From assembly GCF_013409345.1 (NCBI RefSeq), contig NZ_JACCBB010000001.1:4092001-4156000 (forward strand): a DNA stretch of 64,000 nt, read 5' to 3'. Position 1 is the stretch's first letter. Each line of letters begins with the position of its first letter. The position numbers and the translations under genes are program-made. The DNA comes from Kineococcus aurantiacus (GTDB lineage: Bacteria > Actinomycetota > Actinomycetes > Actinomycetales > Kineococcaceae). The notes below the pieces were generated by a model. It was not told where the DNA came from, made no database searches, and saw only the letters and a list, made by a program, of their open reading frames with translations. Shown in pieces: positions 1 to 11,345 of the stretch.

Positions 1-1
1 C

Positions 2-565
2 ACCTACAACGGCGCCGTGCGCCGCTACGACCCCGCCACGGGGGAGGTCACCACCGTCCTGCGCGACCTCGCCGAACCGTCCGACGTGCTCGTCGACGGG
101 GACACGCTGGTCGTCGTCGAGAGCGCCGCGCACCGGCTGACCCGCGAGCTGACCCCGCCGGCCCTGCGGGTCGACGCCGGGGCCCACCGCGTGCAGCGTC
201 CCCCGACGGACCTCGCGCCCGGGACCGTGGAACTCACCGTGGGTTTCACCCCGCCCTCGGGCCAGAAGCTCGACGACCGCTGGGGCGACCCCACGCGCCT
301 CGTCGTGGCCTCCACCCCGCCGGACCTGCTCACCGAGGGGGCGGGGTCGGCCGAGGGGCTGCGCCGGACCCTGCGGTTCGCCGAGGGCGCCGAGGGCGGT
401 GTGCTGCACGTCAGCGTGCAGGCCGCCGCGTGCGACGGGGACCCCGAGACCGGTGAGGTGCCCGAGTTCGCCGCCTGCCACCTCTACCAGCAGGACTGGG
501 GCATCCCCGTCCGCCTCGTCGACGGCGCCGCCGCGGAACTGCCGCTGGACCTGCGCGGCGTCTAG
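2..565 (+). CDS. NHL-repeat protein, C-terminal part (5' end outside window)
   Basis: The frame is open from the first bases of the window, so the N-terminus is missing. The visible 187 residues start with beta-propeller-like repeats (YDPATGEV, LAEPSDVLVDGDTLVVVE), as in NHL repeats, and continue into a beta-rich tail with two cysteines (AAACDGD, FAACHLYQQDWGIPV). That tail resembles the C-terminal domain of actinobacterial thioredoxin-like NHL proteins. The function cannot be assigned from this fragment; a secreted or cytosolic redox-linked role is only inference. It ends at TAG and is followed by a hairpin at 575-610. The family call is fairly good, the role unknown. Confidence 0.7.
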   Translation, partial: TYNGAVRRYDPATGEVTTVLRDLAEPSDVLVDGDTLVVVESAAHRLTRELTPPALRVDAGAHRVQRPPTDLAPGTVELTVGFTPPSGQKLDDRWGDPTRLVVASTPPDLLTEGAGSAEGLRRTLRFAEGAEGGVLHVSVQAAACDGDPETGEVPEFAACHLYQQDWGIPVRLVDGAAAELPLDLRGV

Positions 566-574
566 GCCCGCGCC

Positions 575-610
575 GCGGTCCGGCGGGGCCCCGTGCCCCC
601 GCCGGGCCGC
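575..610 (+). terminator. Hairpin after NHL-repeat gene
   Basis: Arms 575-588 and 597-610 pair over 14 bases with one G-T wobble and an 8-base loop. There is no T-tract, as is usual in high-GC actinobacteria. It separates the NHL gene from the fusion gene at 660, whose likely -10 (TAAGCT, 626-631) lies just after it. Confidence 0.55.
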
Positions 611-659
611 GGCCGACCCGCGCCCTAAGCTCCGCGTCACGCCGACGATCGGAGCTGAC

Positions 660-3593
660 GTGTCGAACCCCGCCGCCGGGGCACCCCTGTTCGACTTCTT
701 CGCCCAGCCCTCCCTGCCCGCCCCGGACGTGCCCGCCGACGAGCTCACCCGGCTGGTCGCCCGCGAGTTCGGCCTCGACGTGCGGTTGCGGTCCCTGGGC
801 AGCCAGCAGGACCAGAACTTCATGGCGCACGCCGTCGCCGACGACGAGCCCGTCGCCGTCCTGAAGATCAGCAACCCGGCCTTCAGCGCCGCCGAGGTCG
901 ACCTGCAGGACCGGGTGGCCGCACTGCTGGCGCGCGAGCTGCCCGACCTGCGCGTCGCGCACGTCCTCCAGCGCGACGGGCGGGACCTGGCGGGCTGGTT
1001 CGACACCTCCCGCGGCCGCCTGCACCTGCGCCTGCTCACCGTGGTCCACGGCCGGACCCTCAACGGCTCCCGGTACCTGGCCCCGGCCGTCGTGGAGCGG
1101 ATGGGGGCGCTGGCCGCGGCCGTCAGCCGCGGCCTGGAGCACGTCGAGCACCCCGCCCAGGACCGCGTCCTGCAGTGGGACCTGCAGCACGCCCGCCGGG
1201 TCGTCGAGCTGCTGGCCCCCGGCGAACCCGACACCGCCGTGCGCGAGCGCGTCGTGGCCGCCGCCACCGCGGCGCTCGCGGTCCTCGAACCCCTCGCGGA
1301 CCGGCTGCCGGCGCAGCTGGGGCACTTCGACCTCACCGACGACAACGTCGTCGTCCCTCCCGGCGGCCGCCTGCCCGACGGGATCGTCGACTTCGGCGAC
1401 GTGCTGCGCTCCTGGCGGGTGGGGGAGCTGGCCGTGACCATCTCCTCGGTCCTGCACCACGCCGGGGCCGACGCGCGCACCACCCTGCCCGCCGTCCGGG
1501 CCTTCGACGCCGTGCGGTCGCTGACCGACGACGAGGTCGAGGCGCTGTGGCCGCTGGTCGTGCTGCGCGGGGCCGTCCTCGTCCTGTCCGGCCGCGACCA
1601 GGCCGTCCTGGACCCCGGCAACGCCTACGCCCAGGACGGGCTGGACCGGGAGTGGCGCATCCTGGAGGTGGCCACCGAACTGCCCGTGCCGGTCGTCACC
1701 GCCCTGGTCCGCCACGCCCTGGGGCGCCCGCGCACCACCCCCGCCCCCCGCCCCGCCCCCCGCCTCGCCCCGCTGCTGCCGGCCGGCACGACGGTCGACG
1801 TCCTGGACGCCGGGACCCGCTCGGAGGTCAACGACCTCGGCGCCTGGACCGACGCGGGGACGCTGCAGCGCGAGGCCGAGCGGCGGCTGGGGGCCGCCGA
1901 CGTCGTGGTCCTGCCGCACGCCGCGCCCGTCCTGACCGGCTCACCGGCCCTCAGCGCCGAGGAGCCCGCCACGGTCCCCACCGGCGCCACCTTCTGGTCC
2001 AGGCGGGGCTTCAGCGCCCTCGCGCCCTTCGCGGGCGAGGTCCGCCCCGTCGACGGCGGCGTGGAGCTCACCGGCGCCGAGGCCGTCCTGCGCCTGTCCG
2101 CGCCCGGGCCCGGTGCGGTCCCGGGGGCGACCCGCGTCGAGCCCGGCCAGCCGTTCGCCGCGGTCCCCGCCGGCCGCGCCGTCCACGCGCAGCTGGTGCG
2201 CGACCCCGCCCTGGACGTCCCGGCCCGGGTGCGGGCCGCGCACGCCCCCGGCTGGCTCGCGCAGGTGCACGACCCCGCCCCGCTGTTCGGGCTGGCCCCG
2301 GTGGTGCCCACGTCCGCCGGGGAGGTGCTGCGCCGGCGCGAGCGGGTCCTGGCCGAGGTCCAGGAGCACTACTACGCCGAGCCCCCGCAGGTCGAGCGCG
2401 GCTGGCGCGAGCACCTCGCCGACGTCGACGGCCGGGTGTACCTGGACATGGTCAACAACGTCACCTCGATCGGGCACGCGCACCCGCGCGTGGAGCAGGC
2501 CGCGCACCGGCAGCTGCGGCTGCTGAACACCAACTCCCGGTTCCACTACGCGGCCGTCGCCGAGTTCGCCGAGAAGGTCGCCGCGACCCTGCCCGACGAG
2601 CTGGACACGGTGTTCCTCGTGAACTCCGGCTCCGAGGCCGTCGACCTCGCGCTGCGCATCGCGATGGCCGCGACCGGGCGACGGCACGTCGTGGCGATGC
2701 GCGAGGCGTACCACGGCTGGACGTTCGCCACCGACGCCGTCTCGACGTCGATCGCCGACAACCCGAACGCCCTGGAGACCCGCCCCGACTGGGTGCACAC
2801 GGTCGAGGCGGCGAACTCCTACCGGGGCCGGCACCGCGGGCAGGAGGCGCACCGCTACGCCCCCGAGGCCGTCGCGACGATCCGCGAGCTGGCCTCCCGC
2901 GTGGACCTCGCGGGTTTCGTCGCCGAGACGTACTTCGGCAACGCCGGGGGCGTCGCGCTGCCGCCGGGGTACCTGCGGGCCGTCTACGCGGCGGTGCGCG
3001 AGGCCGGGGGCCTGGCCGTGGCCGACGAGGTGCAGGTCGGCTACGGCCGGCTCGGGCACTGGTTCTGGGGCTTCGAGCAGCAGGGCGTCGTGCCCGACGT
3101 CGTGGCCGTGGCGAAGTCGGTGGGCAACGGCTTCCCCGTCGGCGCCGTCGTCACCCGCCGCGAGGTCGCCGACCGGTACCGCACCCAGGGGTACTTCTTC
3201 TCCTCCACCGGGGGCAGCCCGCTGTCCAGCGTCGTCGGGTCGGCCGTCCTGGACGTCATCGTCTCCGAACGGCTGCAGGAGAACGCCGCCGTCGTCGGGG
3301 ACCACCTGAGGGAGCGGCTGACCGGGCTCGCCGGCCGGCACGAGCTCATCGGCGCCGTGCACGGCGACGGGCTGTACCTGGGTGTGGAGTTCGTCCGGGA
3401 CCGCACCACGCTGGAACCGGCCACCTCCGAGACCGCCGCGATCTGCGACCGGCTGCTGGAGCTGGGGGTCGTCGTGCAGCCCACGGGCGACCACCAGAAC
3501 GTGCTGAAGGTCAAACCCCCGTTGTGCATCGCCCGGGAGTCGGTCGACTTCTTCGTCGACGCGCTCGAACGGGTGCTCGTCGAGGGCTGGTGA
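660..3593 (+). CDS. APH-type kinase / class-III aminotransferase fusion
   Basis: About 977 residues. GTG 660 is chosen because GGAG precedes it at 651-654; the open frame continues upstream without coding character. Residues ~1-350 form an APH/HipA-like phosphotransferase fold: ATP-site lysine in AVLKISN and catalytic loop LGHFDLTDDNVVV followed by IVDFGD. Residues ~370-560 are a Pro/Ala linker plus a beta-rich domain. Residues ~570-977 are a class-III PLP aminotransferase: NSGSEAVDLALR, DEVQVGYGRLG, and the PLP lysine in VAVAKSVGNGFPVG. Similar kinase-aminotransferase fusions are annotated in proteobacteria and actinobacteria, often with an M23-like middle domain. Here the zinc ligands of M23 are not visible. 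The substrate is unknown; an amino alcohol or amino acid is plausible. It stands alone and ends in a terminator shared with pgi. Confidence 0.85.
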   Translation: MSNPAAGAPLFDFFAQPSLPAPDVPADELTRLVAREFGLDVRLRSLGSQQDQNFMAHAVADDEPVAVLKISNPAFSAAEVDLQDRVAALLARELPDLRVAHVLQRDGRDLAGWFDTSRGRLHLRLLTVVHGRTLNGSRYLAPAVVERMGALAAAVSRGLEHVEHPAQDRVLQWDLQHARRVVELLAPGEPDTAVRERVVAAATAALAVLEPLADRLPAQLGHFDLTDDNVVVPPGGRLPDGIVDFGDVLRSWRVGELAVTISSVLHHAGADARTTLPAVRAFDAVRSLTDDEVEALWPLVVLRGAVLVLSGRDQAVLDPGNAYAQDGLDREWRILEVATELPVPVVTALVRHALGRPRTTPAPRPAPRLAPLLPAGTTVDVLDAGTRSEVNDLGAWTDAGTLQREAERRLGAADVVVLPHAAPVLTGSPALSAEEPATVPTGATFWSRRGFSALAPFAGEVRPVDGGVELTGAEAVLRLSAPGPGAVPGATRVEPGQPFAAVPAGRAVHAQLVRDPALDVPARVRAAHAPGWLAQVHDPAPLFGLAPVVPTSAGEVLRRRERVLAEVQEHYYAEPPQVERGWREHLADVDGRVYLDMVNNVTSIGHAHPRVEQAAHRQLRLLNTNSRFHYAAVAEFAEKVAATLPDELDTVFLVNSGSEAVDLALRIAMAATGRRHVVAMREAYHGWTFATDAVSTSIADNPNALETRPDWVHTVEAANSYRGRHRGQEAHRYAPEAVATIRELASRVDLAGFVAETYFGNAGGVALPPGYLRAVYAAVREAGGLAVADEVQVGYGRLGHWFWGFEQQGVVPDVVAVAKSVGNGFPVGAVVTRREVADRYRTQGYFFSSTGGSPLSSVVGSAVLDVIVSERLQENAAVVGDHLRERLTGLAGRHELIGAVHGDGLYLGVEFVRDRTTLEPATSETAAICDRLLELGVVVQPTGDHQNVLKVKPPLCIARESVDFFVDALERVLVEGW

Positions 3594-3600
3594 ACGGGCC

Positions 3601-3631
3601 CGGGCCGGGGACCGCGAGGGTCCCCGGCCCG
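3601..3631. terminator. Bidirectional terminator between fusion gene and pgi
   Basis: Perfect 13-bp inverted repeat (3601-3613 with 3619-3631, loop of 5). It lies in the 45-base gap between two converging genes, so it probably serves both. Confidence 0.75.
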
Positions 3632-3638
3632 GTGCGCG

Positions 3639-5324
<1,686 letters not shown>

Positions 5325-5385
5325 GCACCGAACGCTAGTCAGCCCGCGTGCGGGGCGCGCCACCGGCTGCTGGCACAGTGTCTGC

Positions 5386-6366
5386 GTGCAGCGGTGGGAT
5401 GACCTGTCAGACGTCGGACCCGGGTTCGGCCCCTCGGTCGTCACCATCGGCAACTTCGACGGCGTCCACCGCGGCCACGCGGCGGTGCTCGGCGAGGTCG
5501 TCGGCCTGGCCCGCGACCGCGGCCTGGCCGCGGTCGCCGTCACCTTCGACCCGCACCCGCTGCAGGTCCTGCACCCCGAGCGCGCCCCGGGCCTGCTGAC
5601 GGGGCTGGAGCACCGCCTGGACCTGCTGGCCGGGGCCGGCCTGGACGCCGTGCTCGTCATGCCGTTCACGCGGGAGCTGGCGGCCTGGAGCCCCGAGCGG
5701 TTCGTCCGGGACGTGTTCGTGGACGCGCTGCGCGCCCGGGTCGTCGTCGTGGGCCACGACGTGCGCTTCGGGGAGGGCAACTCCGGGGACCTGGCGACCA
5801 TGCAGGAGCTGGGCGCCCGGTGGGGGTTCGAGGTGCGGGTGCTGCAGGACCTCGGCGACCGCGACGACGCCCCCCGGTGGAGCTCCACGGCCGTGCGCGC
5901 GGCCCTGGCGGCCGGTGAGGTGGACCGGGCGGCGCGGATGCTGGGGCACCCGCACCGGGTGACCTCGACCGTCGTGCACGGCGACCACCGCGGGCGCGAG
6001 CTGGGCTACCCCACGGCGAACCTGGACACCGACGGCGCCGAGGGCCTCGTCCCGGCCGACGGCGTCTACGCGGGCTGGCTGACCCGGCCCGGCGGGGAGC
6101 GGCTGGCCGCCGCGGTCTCCATCGGCACCAACCCCACGTTCGACGGCGTGCGCCGGCAGGTCGAGGCGTTCTGCCTGGACCAGGAGGGGCGCCCGGGCGG
6201 GCTGGACCTGTACGGCGAGCGGGTCGACCTCGACCTCGTCGCCCGCCTGCGCCCCACGCTGCGCTTCGACGGCGTCGAGGCGCTCGTGGAGCAGATGGAG
6301 CGCGACGTCGCCCGCTGCCGCGAGCTGCTGCTCGGCCCGTCCGCGGAGGGCCCGGCCCCCCGGTGA
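5386..6366 (+). CDS. ribF: Bifunctional riboflavin kinase / FAD synthetase
   Basis: 326 residues. It phosphorylates riboflavin to FMN and adenylylates FMN to FAD. The N-terminal nucleotidyltransferase domain shows [14 protein letters not shown] and FDPHPLQVL; the C-terminal flavokinase domain starts near residue 185 with [20 protein letters not shown] and GYPTANL. Start GTG 5386 is 6 bases after a -10-like CACAGT (5374-5379), so the message is probably leaderless. It lies just upstream of rpsO, as in many actinobacteria, where truB-ribF-rpsO is typical; truB is absent here and pgi lies upstream instead. Confidence 0.96.
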   Translation: MQRWDDLSDVGPGFGPSVVTIGNFDGVHRGHAAVLGEVVGLARDRGLAAVAVTFDPHPLQVLHPERAPGLLTGLEHRLDLLAGAGLDAVLVMPFTRELAAWSPERFVRDVFVDALRARVVVVGHDVRFGEGNSGDLATMQELGARWGFEVRVLQDLGDRDDAPRWSSTAVRAALAAGEVDRAARMLGHPHRVTSTVVHGDHRGRELGYPTANLDTDGAEGLVPADGVYAGWLTRPGGERLAAAVSIGTNPTFDGVRRQVEAFCLDQEGRPGGLDLYGERVDLDLVARLRPTLRFDGVEALVEQMERDVARCRELLLGPSAEGPAPR

Positions 6367-6398
6367 TCACCCCGGTCGGGGGCGTGGGGGAGCGCTGG

Positions 6399-6404
6399 TA
6401 GTCT
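6399..6404 (+). promoter_or_regulatory. Probable -10 box (TAGTCT) for rpsO
   Basis: TAGTCT preceded by GG lies 89 bases upstream of the rpsO start, leaving an untranslated leader of about 80 bases. No clear -35 is visible. An untranslated leader suits S15, which in other bacteria binds its own mRNA, but I cannot fold this leader reliably. Confidence 0.4.
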
Positions 6405-6492
6405 GGTGGCTGCCGTTCGATCGGCCGCGGACCCAGAGCGCCCGGGTGAACCAGCCCCGAGGCACCGCGCAACGAGTGATCAGGAGAGTCGA

Positions 6493-6762
6493 GTGCCCCT
6501 CACCAACGACGTCAAGAGCAAGATCATCGCCGAGTACGGCACCTCCGAAGGTGACACCGGCTCGCCCGAGGTCCAGGTCGCGATGCTGACCCAGCGCATC
6601 CGCGACCTCACGGAGCACCTGAAGCAGCACCAGCACGACCACCACAGCCGTCGTGGTCTGCTCCTGCTGGTCGGTCAGCGCCGCAACCTGCTGAAGTACA
6701 TGGCCAAGAAGGACATCAACCGCTACCGCTCGATCATCGAGCGGCTCGGCATCCGCCGCTGA
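6493..6762 (+). CDS. rpsO: 30S ribosomal protein S15
   Basis: 89 residues, the standard S15 length. It binds 16S rRNA helices H20-H22 early in 30S assembly. Conserved stretches: [35 protein letters not shown] and the end [12 protein letters not shown]. The start is GTG 6493 with AGGAG at 6482-6486. A strong hairpin follows, then pnp. Confidence 0.98.
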   Translation: MPLTNDVKSKIIAEYGTSEGDTGSPEVQVAMLTQRIRDLTEHLKQHQHDHHSRRGLLLLVGQRRNLLKYMAKKDINRYRSIIERLGIRR

Positions 6763-6784
6763 CCGAGTCAGGGGCCTGACGCGA

Positions 6785-6817
6785 CAGGGGTGGTCCCGAC
6801 ACACGGGACCACCCCTG
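6785..6817 (+). terminator. rpsO terminator / rpsO-pnp intergenic hairpin
   Basis: Perfect 14-bp stem (6785-6798 with 6804-6817), loop ACACA, then GTTG. It is the strongest signal in the 228-base gap and should end or strongly attenuate rpsO transcription before pnp. In E. coli the rpsO terminator also sits at this place. Confidence 0.8.
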
Positions 6818-6905
6818 TTGCGCATCCACGCCGCACTCGCGGCAGACTCACCCGTGACGAGACGCGGCACCGCGCAGCGCTGCACCGGTCCTCGGTAGTG
6901 GCCTC

Positions 6906-6924
6906 CGGGAGCTCCCAGCTCCCG
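6906..6924 (+). other. Small hairpin in the pnp leader
   Basis: Perfect 8-bp stem (6906-6913 with 6917-6924, loop CCC) lies 67 bases upstream of the pnp start. In enterobacteria a pnp leader hairpin is cut by RNase III and used for autoregulation; a like role here is only inference. Confidence 0.3.
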
Positions 6925-6990
6925 TGGGCCTCGATCGAAGGCCGGGGCGCGCGGGTGCCGCGCACCGCACCTACCCGGAGGAGGAACCCC

Positions 6991-9234
6991 TTGGAGGGTC
7001 CTGAGATCACCGCCGCCGAAGCCGTCCTCGACAACGGCTCGTTCGGCACCCGCACCGTGCGCTTCGAGACCGGCCGCCTCGCCAAGCAGGCCGCCGGTTC
7101 CGCGAGCGTCTACCTCGACGGCGAGACGTTCCTGCTGAGCGCCACGACCGCCGGCAAGTCCCCGAAGGACCAGTTCGACTTCTTCCCCCTCACGGTGGAC
7201 GTCGAGGAGCGGTCCTACGCCGCCGGCAAGATCCCCGGCTCGTTCTTCCGCCGCGAGGGCCGTCCCTCGACCGAGGCGATCCTGGCCTGCCGCCTCATCG
7301 ACCGCCCGCTGCGCCCCAGCTTCGTCAAGGGCCTGCGCAACGAGATCCAGGTCGTCGTGTCGGTCATGGCGATCCACCCCGACGACGCCTACGACGTCGT
7401 GGCCATCAACGCCGCCTCGATGTCGACCCAGCTCGCCGGCCTGCCGTTCTCCGGCCCGATCGGCGGCGTGCGCGTCGCCCTCATCGACGGCCAGTGGGTC
7501 GCGTTCCCGCGCTACTCCGAGATCGAGCGCGCCGTCTTCGACATGGTCGTCGCCGGCCGCGTCGTGACCGCCGCGGACGGCACCGAGGACGTCGCGATCA
7601 TGATGGTCGAGGCCGAGGCGACCGAGGGCTCCTGGAACCTCATCAAGGAGCAGGGCGCCACCGCCCCCACCGAGGAGGTCGTGGCCCAGGGCCTGGAGGC
7701 CGCCAAGCCGCACATCGCCAAGCTGGTCAAGGCGCAGGCCGAGGTCGCCGCCAAGGCCGCCAAGCCGACCGGTGAGTTCCCGCTGTTCCCCGACTACGCC
7801 GACGACGCCTACCAGGCCGTCCTCGACGCCTCGGCGACCGAGCTGGCCGCCGCGCTGACCATCGCCGGCAAGCAGGAGCGCGAGGCGCGGATCGACGAGA
7901 TCAAGGACCGCGTCAAGGGCGAGCTGGCCGAGGCCTTCGCCGGTCGCGACAAGGAGATCTCCGCCGCGTACCGCTCGGTGCAGAAGTCGCTGATCCGTCA
8001 GCGCGTCCTGAAGGACAAGGTCCGCATCGACGGCCGCGGCCTGGCCGACATCCGGACCCTGTCCGCCGAGGTCGAGGTCCTGCCCCGCGTGCACGGCTCG
8101 GCGCTGTTCGAGCGCGGCGAGACCCAGATCCTGGGCGTCACCACGCTGAACATGCTCCGCATGGAGCAGCAGCTCGACACGCTGTCCCCGGTGACGCGCA
8201 AGCGCTACATGCACAACTACAACTTCCCGCCCTACTCGACCGGTGAGACCGGCCGCGTGGGCTCGCCCAAGCGTCGCGAGATCGGGCACGGCGCCCTCGC
8301 CGAGCGCGCCCTCGTCCCCGTCCTGCCGGCCCGCGAGGAGTTCCCCTACGCGATCCGCCAGGTCTCCGAGGCGCTGGGCTCCAACGGCTCCACCTCGATG
8401 GGCTCGGTCTGCGCCTCGACGCTGTCCCTGCTCAACGCCGGTGTCCCGCTGCGCGCGCCCGTCGCCGGCATCGCCATGGGCCTGATCTCCGACACCGTGG
8501 ACGGCCAGACGCAGTACGCGGCGCTGACCGACATCCTCGGCGCCGAGGACGCCTTCGGCGACATGGACTTCAAGGTCGCCGGCACCAAGGAGTTCGTCAC
8601 CGCGATCCAGCTCGACACCAAGCTCGACGGGATCCCGGCCTCGGTCCTGGCCGGTGCGCTGACCCAGGCCCGCGACGCGCGCCTGTACATCCTGGACGTC
8701 ATGGCCGAGGCCATCGACACCCCGGACGAGATGTCGCCGACCGCGCCGCGCATCATCACCGTCAAGGTCCCCGTGGACAAGATCGGCGAGGTCATCGGGC
8801 CCAAGGGCAAGATGATCAACCAGATCCAGGAGGACACCGGCGCCGACATCTCCATCGAGGACGACGGCACGGTGTTCATCGGGGCCGTCGACGGTCCCTC
8901 GGCGGAGGCGGCCCGCGCTGCGGTCAACGCCATCGCCAACCCGACGATGCCCGAGGTCGGCGAGCGCTACCTCGGCACCGTCGTCAAGACGACCACCTTC
9001 GGCGCGTTCGTCTCGCTGCTGCCCGGCAAGGACGGCCTGCTGCACATCTCGCAGCTGCGCAAGCTGTCCGGCGGCAAGCGCGTCGACAACGTCGAGGACG
9101 TCGTCTCGGTGGGCCAGAAGGTCCAGGTGGAGATCGCCGAGATCGACCCGCGCGGCAAGCTGTCGCTGGTCCCCGTGGTCGCGGAGGAAGCCGCCGAGGC
9201 CGACGCCGCCGCCGTGGAACCGACCGACGCCTGA
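6991..9234 (+). CDS. pnp: Polyribonucleotide nucleotidyltransferase (PNPase)
   Basis: 747 residues. A phosphorolytic 3'-to-5' exoribonuclease of RNA turnover; in actinobacteria it also adds 3' tails. The start is TTG 6991, fixed by GGAGGAGGA at 6977-6985. Domains: first RNase PH core (~10-150), helical linker, second RNase PH core with the GETQ and [20 protein letters not shown] regions, a KH domain from ~591 ([20 protein letters not shown]), and an S1 domain from ~656 ([20 protein letters not shown]). The tail is acidic and alanine-rich. The M16 peptidase starts one base after the stop, so the two are probably cotranscribed. Confidence 0.98.
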   Translation: MEGPEITAAEAVLDNGSFGTRTVRFETGRLAKQAAGSASVYLDGETFLLSATTAGKSPKDQFDFFPLTVDVEERSYAAGKIPGSFFRREGRPSTEAILACRLIDRPLRPSFVKGLRNEIQVVVSVMAIHPDDAYDVVAINAASMSTQLAGLPFSGPIGGVRVALIDGQWVAFPRYSEIERAVFDMVVAGRVVTAADGTEDVAIMMVEAEATEGSWNLIKEQGATAPTEEVVAQGLEAAKPHIAKLVKAQAEVAAKAAKPTGEFPLFPDYADDAYQAVLDASATELAAALTIAGKQEREARIDEIKDRVKGELAEAFAGRDKEISAAYRSVQKSLIRQRVLKDKVRIDGRGLADIRTLSAEVEVLPRVHGSALFERGETQILGVTTLNMLRMEQQLDTLSPVTRKRYMHNYNFPPYSTGETGRVGSPKRREIGHGALAERALVPVLPAREEFPYAIRQVSEALGSNGSTSMGSVCASTLSLLNAGVPLRAPVAGIAMGLISDTVDGQTQYAALTDILGAEDAFGDMDFKVAGTKEFVTAIQLDTKLDGIPASVLAGALTQARDARLYILDVMAEAIDTPDEMSPTAPRIITVKVPVDKIGEVIGPKGKMINQIQEDTGADISIEDDGTVFIGAVDGPSAEAARAAVNAIANPTMPEVGERYLGTVVKTTTFGAFVSLLPGKDGLLHISQLRKLSGGKRVDNVEDVVSVGQKVQVEIAEIDPRGKLSLVPVVAEEAAEADAAAVEPTDA

Positions 9235-9235
9235 C

Positions 9236-10609
9236 GTGACGCCCAACCCCACCGGGAACCCCGTCGAGCTGCCCACCGAGGCGGCCGGCGGGGTTCCCGC
9301 TACCACCGTCCTGTCCGAGCTCGACGGGGCCGTCGTCAAGCGCACGGTGCTGCCGTGCGGCGCGCGGGTGCTGACCGAGGCCATGCCCGGTCAGCGCTCG
9401 GCCAGCATCGGCTGCTGGGTCGGCGTCGGCTCCCGCGACGAGACCCGGGGCCACTTCGGCTCCACGCACTTCCTCGAGCACCTGCTGTTCAAGGGCACCG
9501 AGCGCCGCGACGCGATGGACATCGCCTCGGCCTTCGACGCCGTCGGCGGTGAGGCCAACGCCGCCACCGGCAAGGAGCACACGACGTACTACGCGCGCGT
9601 GCTCGACTCCGACCTGCCGATGGCGATCGACGTCGTCACCGACATGGTCACCTCGGCCGTCCTCGACGACGACGACTTCACCAGCGAGCGCGAGGTCATC
9701 CTCGAGGAGCTGGCGATGAACGACGACGACCCGGGCGACGTGGCGCACGAGAAGTTCGCCGAGCTGGTCCTGGGGCAGCACCCGCTGGCCCGGCCCATCG
9801 GCGGCACCCCCGACACCATCCGCGCCGTCGGCCGCGACGACGTCTGGGCGCACTACCGCGAGCACTACCAGCCCTCCTCGCTGGTCTTCACCGCGGCCGG
9901 GGGCCTGGACCACGACGAGGTCGTGGCGACCGTGCAGCGCGAGCTGGACCGCGCCGCGGGCGACCTGGGCCAGGCCGCACCGCGCCCGCGCCGCGTCAGC
10001 GGTCAGGTCGCCGGGGGCCTGGAGGCGGGCCGCGCACTGGTCGTGGACCGCCAGACCGAGCAGGCGCACGTCCTGCTGGGGATGCTGGGCCTGACCGCGA
10101 CCGACGAGCGCCGCTTCACGCTGTCGGTGCTCAACGCGGTCCTCGGCGGCGGCATGAGCTCCCGGCTGTTCCAGGAGGTCCGCGAGAAGCGGGGCCTGGC
10201 GTACTCGGTGTACTCCTTCAACGCCAACTACGCCGACTCCGGCTACGTGGGCCTGTACGCGGGCTGCTCGCCGGCCAAGGCGCCGCAGGTCGCCGACCTC
10301 ATGCTGGCCGAGCTGGTGAAGCTGGGCGAGACCCCGCTGGAGGCCGAGGAGCTCGGCCGCGGGATCGGGCAGCTCACCGGCGGGCTGGTGCTGGGGCTGG
10401 AGGACTCGGGGTCGCGGATGAACCGGCTCGGCAAGTCCGAGCTGACCCACGGGCAGTTCCTCGACGTCGACGCCGTCCTGGCCCGGATCCGCGCGGTCAC
10501 GGCCGGGCAGGTCCAGGACCTGGCGCGCGAGCTCCTCGACCGGCCGCGGTCGGTGACCGTCGTGGGGCCCTTCGACGACGACAGCGCCTTCGCCGGGGTC
10601 GTGCGGTGA
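9236..10609 (+). CDS. M16 family zinc peptidase (pitrilysin-like)
   Basis: 457 residues. The inverted zinc motif HxxEH is present (STHFLEHLLFKGT) and the third zinc ligand lies in the helix REVILEELAMNDDDP. The C-terminal M16 half carries EVREKRGLAYSVYSF, with the paired R/Y of the family. It is the usual actinobacterial neighbour of pnp; its substrate is unknown. GTG 9236 lies one base after pnp, so translation is likely coupled, and its stop overlaps the dapB start (GTGA). Confidence 0.93.
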   Translation: MTPNPTGNPVELPTEAAGGVPATTVLSELDGAVVKRTVLPCGARVLTEAMPGQRSASIGCWVGVGSRDETRGHFGSTHFLEHLLFKGTERRDAMDIASAFDAVGGEANAATGKEHTTYYARVLDSDLPMAIDVVTDMVTSAVLDDDDFTSEREVILEELAMNDDDPGDVAHEKFAELVLGQHPLARPIGGTPDTIRAVGRDDVWAHYREHYQPSSLVFTAAGGLDHDEVVATVQRELDRAAGDLGQAAPRPRRVSGQVAGGLEAGRALVVDRQTEQAHVLLGMLGLTATDERRFTLSVLNAVLGGGMSSRLFQEVREKRGLAYSVYSFNANYADSGYVGLYAGCSPAKAPQVADLMLAELVKLGETPLEAEELGRGIGQLTGGLVLGLEDSGSRMNRLGKSELTHGQFLDVDAVLARIRAVTAGQVQDLARELLDRPRSVTVVGPFDDDSAFAGVVR

Positions 10610-11340
10610 AGGTGTCCGTCGCCGGTGCGCGGGGCCGGATGGGCTCGCAGGCCGTCGCCGCCGTCGAGGCGGCCGCGGACCTGCAGCTCGTCGCGGCCCT
10701 GGGCCGCGGCGACGACCTCGCCGCGGCGCAGGGCTCGGACGTGCTCGTCGACCTGACGGTGCCCGACCAGGTCATGGGCAACGTCGAGCAGGCCCTGGCC
10801 CGGGGCATGCACGTCGTCACCGGCACCACGGGGTTCACCCCCGAGCGGGTCGCCCAGGTCGAGCGGTGGGCCGCGGCCGCGCAGCGCAACGTGCTCATCG
10901 CCACGAACTTCGGCATCGGCGCGGTGCTGGTGATGCAGCTGGCCGCCAAGGCGGCGCGGTTCTTCGAGTCCGTCGAGGTCGTCGAGCTGCACCACCCCGG
11001 CAAGGTCGACGCGCCCAGCGGGTCGGCGATCCGGACCGCGCAGCTCATCGCCCGCGCCCGCGAGGCCGCGGGGCTGGGGCCCTCGCCGGACGCCACGGAG
11101 ACGTCGCTGCCGGGGGCCCGCGGGGCCGTCGTCGACGGGATCCACGTCCACGCCGTCCGGATGCGGGGCATGACCGCGCACCAGGAGGTCGTCCTCGGCG
11201 GGCCGGGGGAGACCCTGACCATCCGCGACGACACCTACGACCGCGCCGCGTACATGCCGGGCCTGCTCGTCGGGATCCGCCAGGTCGCGTCCCGGCCCGG
11301 GGTCACGGTCGGGCTCGAGCACTACCTCGACCTGGACTGA
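10606..11340 (+). CDS. dapB: 4-hydroxy-tetrahydrodipicolinate reductase
   Basis: 244 residues. It reduces the dapA product to tetrahydrodipicolinate with NAD(P)H in diaminopimelate/lysine synthesis. N-terminal dinucleotide-binding glycines (VAGARGRMGSQAV), the signature ELHHPGKVDAPSGSA with the catalytic His-His and Lys, then VHAVRMRGMTAHQEVVLGG. It is coupled to the M16 peptidase by a 4-base GTGA overlap. dapA lies 14 kb downstream and dapF at 52.9 kb. Confidence 0.97.
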   Translation: MKVSVAGARGRMGSQAVAAVEAAADLQLVAALGRGDDLAAAQGSDVLVDLTVPDQVMGNVEQALARGMHVVTGTTGFTPERVAQVERWAAAAQRNVLIATNFGIGAVLVMQLAAKAARFFESVEVVELHHPGKVDAPSGSAIRTAQLIARAREAAGLGPSPDATETSLPGARGAVVDGIHVHAVRMRGMTAHQEVVLGGPGETLTIRDDTYDRAAYMPGLLVGIRQVASRPGVTVGLEHYLDLD

Positions 11341-11345
11341 GCGCC

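Noticed and set aside
6414-6428. CCGTTCGATCGG upstream of rpsO as a SOS box
   Set aside because: Only a GTTCGA half-site; no matching TCGAAC half at the right spacing.
6367-9384. A 1005-codon minus-strand frame over rpsO and pnp
   Set aside because: Antisense shadow; no recognisable domains, while rpsO and pnp are certain.
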